Part shown: positions 1 to 4,389 of the stretch, piece by piece | Position numbering within the stretch: position 1 is the stretch's first letter | How the letters are laid out: the number at the start of each line of letters is the position of its first letter | Assembly: GCA_021205485.1 (NCBI GenBank) | Contig: JAJPXK010000026.1 | Span: 1 to 5,568 of the forward strand | Reading direction: 5' to 3' | DNA length: 5,568 nt | Source of the DNA: Clostridia bacterium | GTDB taxonomy: Bacteria; Bacillota; Clostridia; Christensenellales; Borkfalkiaceae | Position numbers and translations under genes: made by a program | The notes under the pieces: generated by a model | What the model was told of the DNA's origin: nothing | The model's input: only the letters and a program-made list of their open reading frames with translations | The model's database searches: none

Positions 1-55
1 GAACCTACGAATGCGGGAATCAAAATCCCGTGCCTTACCGCTTGGCGACACCCCA
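1..55 (-). tRNA. tRNA-Gln (UUG anticodon), 3' part cut off by window start
   Basis: Read on the minus strand, this begins TGGGGTGTCGCCAAGCGG, the typical start of bacterial tRNA-Gln. It continues through a D-arm and an anticodon stem CGGGA/TCCCG closing a seven-base loop TTTTGAT. The anticodon TTG lies at 21-23 (CAA on the plus strand) and reads CAA/CAG glutamine codons. The sequence leaves the window in the T-arm (GTTC), so the T-stem 3' side, the acceptor 3' strand and CCA cannot be seen. It is the last visible gene of a four-tRNA cluster, 39 bases downstream of tRNA-His, and has no promoter of its own that I can see. Confidence 0.95.
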
Positions 56-94
56 TTGCACGGCATATCGCGACTGCCATCTTTAAAAAATTTG

Positions 95-171
95 TGGGGC
101 GGGCGACAAGTTTCGAACTTGCTACCTCCAGAGCCACAATCTGGCGCTCTACCGATTGAGCTACGCCCGCC
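95..171 (-). tRNA. tRNA-His (GUG anticodon), complete with G-1 and CCA
   Basis: The minus strand folds as a full cloverleaf: acceptor GCGGGCG/CGCCCGC, D-arm with GTAGCTCAATCGGTAGAGC, anticodon stem CCAGA/TCTGG around loop TTGTGGC, and T-loop TTCGAAA. The anticodon GTG is at 135-137. As expected for tRNA-His, a G is encoded one position before the normal 5' end (171) and can pair with the discriminator C at 98, forming the G-1:C73 identity element used by HisRS. The CCA end is encoded (97-95). Only four bases separate it from tRNA-Arg upstream, so the two must be separated by processing of a common precursor. Confidence 0.97.
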
Positions 172-175
172 ATGG

Positions 176-252
176 TGGTGCGCCTGGAGAGATTCGAACC
201 CCCGACACACGGCTTAGAAGGCCGTTGCTCTATCCTACTGAGCTACAGGCGC
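176..252 (-). tRNA. tRNA-Arg (UCU anticodon), complete
   Basis: The minus strand gives acceptor GCGCCTG/CAGGCGC (seven perfect pairs), discriminator A, encoded CCA at 178-176, D-arm GTAGCTCAGTAGGATAGAGC, and anticodon stem ACGGC/GCCGT closing loop CTTCTAA. The anticodon TCT is at 216-218 and decodes AGA/AGG arginine codons, the main arginine codons of AT-rich Firmicutes. The T-stem GGGGG/CTCTC contains two G-U wobbles, which is tolerable. It is the second gene of the Gly-Arg-His-Gln cluster. Confidence 0.97.
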
Positions 253-280
253 AAAACTTTGCATTTGAGGATATGAGCAG

Positions 281-296
281 CCTTTTATATAAAAGG
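281..296. repeat. 16-bp perfect palindrome in the Gly-Arg tRNA spacer
   Basis: CCTTTTATATAAAAGG reads identically on both strands. It sits in the 47-base spacer between tRNA-Gly and tRNA-Arg, four bases from the CCA end of tRNA-Gly. In the precursor RNA it could form a small hairpin between the two tRNAs, perhaps affecting processing, or the DNA could be a protein-binding site. No T-run follows it, so it is not a standard terminator. Function is inference. Confidence 0.55.
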
Positions 297-299
297 TTT

Positions 300-373
300 T
301 GGAGCGGGTGATGGGAATCGAACCCACACAACCAGCTTGGAAGGCTAGTGTTCTGCCATTGAACTACACCCGC
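300..373 (-). tRNA. tRNA-Gly (UCC anticodon), complete; first gene of the cluster
   Basis: The minus strand gives acceptor GCGGGTG/CACCCGC, discriminator T, encoded CCA (302-300), D-arm GTTCAATGGCAGAAC, anticodon stem CTAGC/GCTGG with one U-G wobble, loop CTTCCAA and T-loop TTCGATT. The anticodon TCC is at 339-341 and reads GGA/GGG. It is the first tRNA after the promoter at 442-470; the roughly 60-base leader would be removed by RNase P. Confidence 0.97.
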
Positions 374-423
374 AAGGTCCGACCATTTATTTATGCCCTT
401 TTTTCGGGCGTTAGCCTGTCGCA

Positions 424-502
424 TCAACTCAATGCTAAAAAATTATAGCAAATACGAGGGTGTATGTCAACTCAATTTTATCTCTGTTTTTAATCAATTT
501 TA
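424..502. repeat. Short direct repeats around the tRNA promoter
   Basis: On the plus strand TCAACTCAAT occurs at 424-433 and again at 467-476, 43 bases apart. One copy lies at the expected transcription start and the other overlaps the -35 hexamer. A second repeat, TCAATTTTA, occurs at 472-480 and 494-502, 22 bases apart, in the AT-rich DNA upstream. The spacings are close to four and two helical turns, which would place copies on one face of the DNA. Low-complexity AT DNA makes the second pair weaker evidence. Role unknown. Confidence 0.4.
442..470 (-). promoter_or_regulatory. Consensus sigma-A promoter of the tRNA cluster
   Basis: On the minus strand, -35 TTGACA (470-465) and -10 TATAAT (447-442) are both perfect matches, with an ideal 17-base spacer. 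The spacer ends in TGC, so the -10 also carries the extended TGn motif. AT-rich DNA lies directly upstream, which could act as an UP element. Transcription should start near 435 and run through the four tRNAs. This is the strongest-looking promoter in the window, as expected for stable RNA. Confidence 0.9.
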
Positions 503-531
503 AAATTTTATTTTTTAATAAACTGTACAAA
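503..531 (-). other. AT-rich gap after the regulator gene, no clear terminator
   Basis: The DNA following the response regulator stop is almost entirely A and T, with only weak AT inverted repeats (for example TTTATT then AATAAA on the minus strand). There is no GC-rich stem followed by a T-run. The five-gene transcript may therefore continue toward the tRNA cluster, or end by a rho-dependent or other mechanism. The absence is what I see; read-through is inference. Confidence 0.4.
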
Positions 532-1170
532 TCACATAAGCTCTTTAATTTTGGCTATAGCGTTCTGCCTGCTGTCCACCCCGAGCTTCAGATAAATAGA
601 GCTTATGTAATTCCTGGCGGTGCCGTCAGAAAGTTTTATGGCCGAAGCTATTTGCCTGTTTGTAAAGCCGTCGGCTATCATTATGGCGATGTCCGCCTCC
701 CTGTCAGAGAGGCCGTACCCCTTTTTAAGCCTCGACTGCCTGTCGGAAGTAACGGTAATCGCGGCGTCGGTAATCTTTTTAGCTATCCGCGAAGGCAAGA
801 TAGTATCGCCCGCGTATGCGTTTTTAATGGAATCTATCAGCGCGGTAGAACCTATATCCTTTAAAAGATAACCGCTCGCCCCGTTATTTATGGCGTTTAA
901 AATATAGTCGCTGTCGTCAAACGTGGTAAGAATTATTATCTTTGTTTCGGGTAAAATTTCTTTAATCCGCTTCGTCGCGGCGACGCCGTTCATTTCAGGC
1001 ATCCGCACGTCCATAAGTATTACGTCGGGTTTTACCTTCGCGGCCATCTTCACAGCCTCGAGCCCGTCGTAAGCCACACCGCAAAGCTCTATTTCGTCGC
1101 ACGACTGCAGCACGCTTTTTATGCCTTCGGCGAGAATTTTCTGGTCGTCCGCCAGCATTACTCGTATCAT
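532..1170 (-). CDS. NarL/LuxR-type two-component response regulator
   Basis: This 212-residue cytoplasmic DNA-binding regulator has the normal length for its family. Residues 3-118 form a receiver domain: acidic pocket D8-D9, phosphoacceptor D54 within ILMDVRMP, switch residue T82/T83 and conserved K104 in YLLKD. A linker leads to a LuxR-type helix-turn-helix at about 152-210 (SDREADIAIMIADGF, then NRQIASAIKLSDGTARNYIS and LGVDSR). The start at 1170 is supported by AAAAGGAG at 1187-1180, nine bases upstream. It is the last gene of the radC-kinase-A-B-regulator run and the probable partner of the kinase at 2254-3510, since NarL regulators pair with HisKA_3 kinases. Its targets are not identifiable here; the operon's own promoter region is one candidate. 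Confidence 0.95.
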   Translation of the reverse strand: MIRVMLADDQKILAEGIKSVLQSCDEIELCGVAYDGLEAVKMAAKVKPDVILMDVRMPEMNGVAATKRIKEILPETKIIILTTFDDSDYILNAINNGASGYLLKDIGSTALIDSIKNAYAGDTILPSRIAKKITDAAITVTSDRQSRLKKGYGLSDREADIAIMIADGFTNRQIASAIKLSDGTARNYISSIYLKLGVDSRQNAIAKIKELM

Positions 1171-1218
1171 AATATTACACTCCTTTTCGCTGTTTGTTCC
1201 AGTATATGTACGCCGCGA

Positions 1219-1671
1219 TTATCTTATATCGATAAGAACGTCGCAGGGCAATACATAGTCTTCGCAACGTAAATTTTTTGCCTTTACAGTTTTACGCTCT
1301 GCCTTTTTTAACTGTTTGTCGCCAAGCCAGCGCTGCATTAAATGCGGCATATTGCCGCCCTTAACGCTTGTTTCCAAGTAATTTATAAACCATTTTGTTA
1401 CGCGGTAAGCGGCCAGATATAAATCGGGCATGCTATCCGCAAGGCGGCTTTCGCATTCAAACGGCAATACGCACGATTTGACTTCGTACCACGCGAACCC
1501 GAAAGACCTGCCTACCCTGCATTTTACAATATCTTCGGTTAACCCGTCAAATAAAATTCCGTCCTGAACGTACAGGCTGTCAGGATATTCAAAACCGTCA
1601 AAAATCTCTTCTTTGCCGTATTCCGTTTTGCTCAGCTCCCTGTCAAAGCCGATATATAACGCCCTGCTCAT
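1219..1671 (-). CDS. Unknown protein B, tandem paralog of protein A
   Basis: This 150-residue protein matches no domain I recognise. It has no signal peptide or membrane segment and is probably cytoplasmic. AGGAGG (1681-1676) lies four bases before the ATG, a close but strong site. Compared by eye with protein A upstream, residues align position for position without gaps: D10-R11, L13, K15-T-E-Y18, L44-T-E46, G58, Y62, V64, S66-C67, K93-W-F95, G106, and W115-L-G117. After about residue 123 the two diverge; B ends in a lysine/arginine-rich stretch (about 119-135) and a cysteine-containing tail. It lies 60 bases after A and 48 bases before the response regulator, so it is very likely co-transcribed with both. 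An accessory role in the two-component system is only a guess from position. Confidence 0.85.
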   Translation of the reverse strand: MSRALYIGFDRELSKTEYGKEEIFDGFEYPDSLYVQDGILFDGLTEDIVKCRVGRSFGFAWYEVKSCVLPFECESRLADSMPDLYLAAYRVTKWFINYLETSVKGGNMPHLMQRWLGDKQLKKAERKTVKAKNLRCEDYVLPCDVLIDIR

Positions 1672-1731
1672 TTTTCCTCCTGATTTTTCACATCGTCCAT
1701 TTACAATAATTCAGGCATATATCGGGGTATA

Positions 1732-2205
1732 TCAACGAGTAACGCTGAATTTGTACACCGTTCCGTAAGAAAATTCAAAAGCGACATCTTCCGCAAGTTG
1801 CCAGCCGTCGACGTCTATCTGCTCAGTTTTTACGCGTTTAAAAGGATATTCCCTGCCGAGCCAAAGGTTTACCGCCATAAAAACGCCGCCGTTTTGCAAT
1901 TTTTTCTTTGCAAACTGTTTAAACCATTTTAGCTCATCCAAAGCGTTTATCGCATACCTTTCCGACAACTGCCTTTTATAAGTCGGATTATAACTGAAAT
2001 TAAAACAGGAATCCACCGCGTAAACTTTATAACCCTTAAAAATATCGCCGATCGTTGCCGCCTGCTGCTCAGTCAATTTGTCGTCGAAAATGATTTTATC
2101 GTTAAAAAACATATCGCCGTCTGCAATATCGGGCAAAATACGCTTATAAAAATATTCGGTTTTTTCTAAAGACCTGTCCATAGCCGCAAATACTTGCATC
2201 GACAT
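1732..2205 (-). CDS. Unknown protein A, tandem paralog of protein B
   Basis: This 157-residue protein belongs to no family I recognise and is probably cytoplasmic, with no signal peptide or membrane helix. An in-frame ATG exists 39 bases earlier (2244), but I choose 2205: GGAGG at 2219-2215 lies nine bases upstream, the earlier ATG has no Shine-Dalgarno sequence, and from 2205 the protein aligns with protein B from the first residue without gaps (both start MS and have DR at 10-11). Shared residues include K15-T-E-Y18, L44-T-E46, Y62-x-V-x-S-C67, K93-W-F95 and W115-L-G117. A is richer in aromatic residues, has a longer C-terminus, and is more AT-rich in its DNA than the kinase gene. It begins 48 bases after the kinase stop codon and is probably in the same transcript. 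Function unknown. Confidence 0.85.
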   Translation of the reverse strand: MSMQVFAAMDRSLEKTEYFYKRILPDIADGDMFFNDKIIFDDKLTEQQAATIGDIFKGYKVYAVDSCFNFSYNPTYKRQLSERYAINALDELKWFKQFAKKKLQNGGVFMAVNLWLGREYPFKRVKTEQIDVDGWQLAEDVAFEFSYGTVYKFSVTR

Positions 2206-2214
2206 TGTCAAAAT

Positions 2215-2219
2215 CCTCC
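2215..2219 (-). promoter_or_regulatory. Ribosome binding site deciding the start of protein A
   Basis: GGAGG on the minus strand lies nine bases before ATG 2205. It lies inside the longer reading frame that could begin at 2244, so it argues that the true start is internal. Confidence 0.75.
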
Positions 2220-2253
2220 ATAAAAACGCCGTTAATTCAGACATACATGCGGG

Positions 2254-3510
2254 TCAATCGGGTTTTTCGGCATCATAAACGGGTATAGTTAGCTTTACTT
2301 CGAAGCCGTCGTCAGGCTCGGTGGTAACTGTCATATTTCCGCCGTAAGAGATTGCCTTTTCCCTCATTCCGCCTAAGCCGAATCCTTCGGAAAGCTTTCC
2401 TTCGTGCCCCGTTCCGTTGTCCGAAACAATGACGCAGACATCGCCGCCCTCCCGTTTCAGCTCAAGATAAAACGCCGTAGCCCCGCCGTGGCGTATGCCG
2501 TTGGCGAAGCACTCTTTTACGCTGTTTACGATAAAACGCTTGCGTTCGCCGTCCATAGCGACGTCCTCTACGTCCGTCCTGATTTTTATTTCCGTGCCGT
2601 CTATAGTCTGAGCCACGACCTCGGCGAGCTCGTCCGCGACGCTCTCGTCCGTGCGTCTGCCCGCCAGAAGATGGACGCTCGTTCTCATCTGGTCGAGGGC
2701 GTTTTTGGCCTGCATATTCGCCGATATTATCCTGTTTTTCGCCTCCTCGGGGTCGGTGTCGATAAGAAGTTTCGCCGCCTCCGTCTGCATAATCACCGCC
2801 GTAATGGAATGGCCCGTATTGTCATGTATGTCCTTGGCGATGCGGTTGCGTTCTTCGTATACGGCGGCCTCGGCGAGCTTGTCATACGCCTCTTTAAGCT
2901 CCTTCTTGCCATCCTCCTCGGCTTTAAGCGCCTCGTGAAGCCTTTGGTTGTTGCTGTAAAAACGTATGATAAAAGTAAGAAGCGTAAAGTGTATGGCGAG
3001 GATGATCACGCCCGTAAGGCAACTGCCTAAAATTTCCACCGCGGCGGTAGAAGTAGGCATTCCCTCGTATACCCTCACCCAGCCGCATACAAACGATATT
3101 ATAAACGTGCAAAGGCTGACGCAGAACATTATAAAGTTAACCTTCAGGCTGTCGGAAGTAAAGTAAAGCTCGGTCATAACCAGGCAATACAGCACGGCGA
3201 GATAAGAGCTCGCCGTGATAAGCGACATTGTGAGCAAAAGCGCCATGTCGAAGCCGTACGTTATTATTTTAAAGCGGACGGTTTTTACGACGTAATATTT
3301 AAGGGCAACCGAAACGTCAAGAAATACGCTGCACACGGAGTACATAGCGTACATCCAGACGGGCTTTTCTCCCGTTCCGACGGAGGCGTACTGCGCGCAG
3401 ATAACTATCTCCATTACAATCATCACAATGATGACCACAAGCCCTAAATAACTGCGGAATTTTTCTTTGTTAAGTTTAAATCTGTGTTGTTTTTCAGAAT
3501 TATCAGTCAT
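2254..3510 (-). CDS. NarL-type membrane sensor histidine kinase
   Basis: This 418-residue kinase autophosphorylates on histidine and should pass the phosphate to D54 of the downstream regulator. The N-terminal half has about six hydrophobic segments (roughly 21-40, 53-70, 82-100, 101-116, 124-146, 160-184) with short connections and no large extracellular domain, suggesting it senses something in or at the membrane. A charged coiled-coil linker (about 187-220) leads to the HisKA_3 dimerisation domain with phosphoacceptor H229 in RIAKDIHDNTGH. The ATPase domain shows the N box (E333-x-x-x-N337 to H341), D box D364-N-G-T-G and G box G376-F-G-L-G-G. The gene overlaps the radC end by eight bases (ATGACTGA), with only a weak binding site, so its translation is probably coupled to radC. 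Unusually, two unknown genes separate it from its regulator. Confidence 0.95.
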   Translation of the reverse strand: MTDNSEKQHRFKLNKEKFRSYLGLVVIIVMIVMEIVICAQYASVGTGEKPVWMYAMYSVCSVFLDVSVALKYYVVKTVRFKIITYGFDMALLLTMSLITASSYLAVLYCLVMTELYFTSDSLKVNFIMFCVSLCTFIISFVCGWVRVYEGMPTSTAAVEILGSCLTGVIILAIHFTLLTFIIRFYSNNQRLHEALKAEEDGKKELKEAYDKLAEAAVYEERNRIAKDIHDNTGHSITAVIMQTEAAKLLIDTDPEEAKNRIISANMQAKNALDQMRTSVHLLAGRRTDESVADELAEVVAQTIDGTEIKIRTDVEDVAMDGERKRFIVNSVKECFANGIRHGGATAFYLELKREGGDVCVIVSDNGTGHEGKLSEGFGLGGMREKAISYGGNMTVTTEPDDGFEVKLTIPVYDAEKPD

Positions 3511-4204
3511 CTTTAAGAAGCTTCCCTATAGAAAACCCGTCGAGTATATTATTCAGCCTTCCGCTGTCGTAATAGCTGTATACGCCGGTGTCCGCGCAAA
3601 TGATATGGTCTTTAAGCTGCACGTTGTTCATTGAACACACTATCTGCACCTGCTTTGTGCAGTTGTCGTCCGCCGCGGAAGGTTTAAGGCTTCCGCACGT
3701 ATGGTTGTGAGCGATAACCAGGCTGTAAGGCTTTACCAGGCTTATAAACTTCATAACCTCGTCAGGGGGCGCGACAACCTTGTTGTTTTCGTTGGAGGTA
3801 AAGGTCTTTATCCTGACTATTTTGCCGTTTTTATCTATGGCGTAAAGCTCCAGCACCTCTACCCTGTGGCCGCCGAGCCGCATTTTTATAAAGTCTATAA
3901 GGTCAGAACGGTTCCTGATTATGGCGAAACAGTCTGTCTTGTTGAAAAGTTTAAAACACTCGCCTACGCATTTCAGGTAAAGGGCGGTCTGTTCGCCTAC
4001 CCCCTCCACCGCCGTAAGTTCATCCACGTCGGCCCCGAGCACCGCCGCCGTGCTTGGAAAACGCTCTAAAAGGGCGTGAGCTATAGGGTTTGTGTTCTTG
4101 CGCGGATACGCGTTGAACAGCAAAATTTCCAGCACTTCGTGTTCGTACAGATTGTCGCCGTTTTTAAGTTTTTCGTACATTCTTTGCCTGTGGCCTTCGT
4201 GCAT
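3503..4204 (-). CDS. radC: RadC family JAB/MPN-fold protein
   Basis: This 233-residue protein starts MHEGHRQRM, as in clostridial RadC proteins. The N-terminal part has a helix-hairpin-helix (about 65-80, VEGVGEQTALYLK), a DNA-binding type motif. The C-terminal JAB domain keeps the metal-binding pattern H166-x-H168 and D179, with probable glutamate E117. The usual HNHPSGD core here reads HNHTCGS, so proline, serine and aspartate are replaced while P175-S176 remain. Despite its name, a DNA-repair role for the family is doubtful and the activity is not established. The reading frame extends to an ATG at 4252, but I choose 4204: GAGGGGG lies five bases upstream, family members start there, and the promoter (4243-4271) overlaps the upstream ATG, which would lie before the transcription start. 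It is the first gene of the run ending in the response regulator. Confidence 0.92.
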   Translation of the reverse strand: MHEGHRQRMYEKLKNGDNLYEHEVLEILLFNAYPRKNTNPIAHALLERFPSTAAVLGADVDELTAVEGVGEQTALYLKCVGECFKLFNKTDCFAIIRNRSDLIDFIKMRLGGHRVEVLELYAIDKNGKIVRIKTFTSNENNKVVAPPDEVMKFISLVKPYSLVIAHNHTCGSLKPSAADDNCTKQVQIVCSMNNVQLKDHIICADTGVYSYYDSGRLNNILDGFSIGKLLKDD

Positions 4205-4209
4205 GGCAT

Positions 4210-4235
4210 CCCCCTCAGGGCGGAAACGCCGCCCT
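4210..4235 (-). promoter_or_regulatory. radC leader stem-loop abutting the Shine-Dalgarno sequence
   Basis: In the mRNA, AGGGCGG (4235-4229) pairs perfectly with CCGCCCU (4223-4217) around a five-base loop CGUUU, giving a seven-pair, mostly GC stem. The Shine-Dalgarno GAGGGGG (4216-4210) begins at the very next base and sits five bases before ATG 4204. With a predicted transcription start near 4236, the stem would sit at the extreme 5' end of the message. It may stabilise the mRNA or hinder ribosome access. The CCC of its 3' arm could instead pair with the G-run of the Shine-Dalgarno across a UGA loop, a weaker alternative. The structure is seen; the regulatory effect is inferred. Confidence 0.6.
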
Positions 4236-4242
4236 TTAAAAT

Positions 4243-4271
4243 ATAATACCATTATTCGCCCGCACTTTCAA
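4243..4271 (-). promoter_or_regulatory. Sigma-A promoter of the radC/two-component operon
   Basis: On the minus strand, -35 TTGAAA (4271-4266) and -10 TATTAT (4248-4243) are separated by exactly 17 bases, with TGG immediately before the -10 as an extended TGn element. The DNA directly upstream (about 4272-4301) is almost wholly A and T with A- and T-runs, resembling an UP element. Transcription should begin near 4236. The promoter overlaps the first in-frame ATG (4252), which supports the later radC start at 4204. Confidence 0.75.
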
Positions 4272-4295
4272 TTATTTTGTTAAAAATTTTATTAT

Positions 4296-4310
4296 GTTTT
4301 TGCGAAAAAC
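4296..4310. repeat. Inverted repeat between the divergent promoters
   Basis: GTTTTT-GCG-AAAAAC is a perfect six-base inverted repeat around a three-base centre. It lies 24 bases upstream of the radC -35 and 31 bases upstream of the pepV -35, so a protein bound here could influence either promoter. Dyad sites of this size suit a dimeric regulator, such as the NarL-type regulator encoded in the same operon. No T-run tail or upstream gene makes it a terminator. Operator function is inference. Confidence 0.4.
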
Positions 4311-4341
4311 TCATTTTTAGCCGTATACCGCCCTTATTTAA

Positions 4342-4370
4342 TTTACCTTGAAGATAAAAAAGTGTATAAT
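4342..4370 (+). promoter_or_regulatory. Probable promoter of the dipeptidase gene
   Basis: A perfect -10 TATAAT (4365-4370) lies 17 bases after TTTACC (4342-4347), a 4/6 match to TTGACA. TTGAAG at 4348 is a better hexamer but only 11 bases from the -10, so it cannot pair with it. The predicted start is near 4377, leaving a leader of only about 13 bases that begins at the ribosome binding site. Confidence 0.65.
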
Positions 4371-4376
4371 TGCCGT

Positions 4377-4383
4377 AAAGGAG
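4377..4383 (+). promoter_or_regulatory. Ribosome binding site of the dipeptidase gene
   Basis: AAAGGAG lies six bases before ATG 4390, an ideal arrangement that fixes the start codon. It lies at the predicted 5' end of the transcript, so the message would have almost no leader. Confidence 0.85.
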
Positions 4384-4389
4384 TTAATT

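Noticed and set aside
395..409. Possible terminator hairpin GCCC-loop-GGGC in the tRNA leader
   Set aside because: The stem is only four pairs. On the minus strand it is not followed by a T-run and sits between promoter and first tRNA; on the plus strand no gene precedes it.
11..427. Short open frames on both strands across the tRNA cluster
   Set aside because: They overlap four well-folded tRNA genes, so they cannot be credible proteins.
460..864. 134-codon open frame on the plus strand
   Set aside because: It runs antisense to the response regulator and begins within the tRNA promoter; no ribosome binding site is evident.
1171..1218. Possible separate promoter for the response regulator
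   Set aside because: A TATACT-like hexamer is present on the minus strand, but no acceptable -35 sits 16-18 bases upstream, so co-transcription with the upstream genes is more likely.
2404..3030. 208-codon open frame on the plus strand
   Set aside because: It lies wholly antisense to the kinase gene, whose motifs are unmistakable. No ribosome binding site is evident and the product resembles no protein; GC-rich codons in the kinase leave the opposite strand open.
4205..4252. N-terminal extension of RadC by 16 residues from ATG 4252
   Set aside because: No Shine-Dalgarno precedes that ATG, it overlaps the predicted -10 region, and the family start MHEGHR with GAGGGGG upstream is at 4204.
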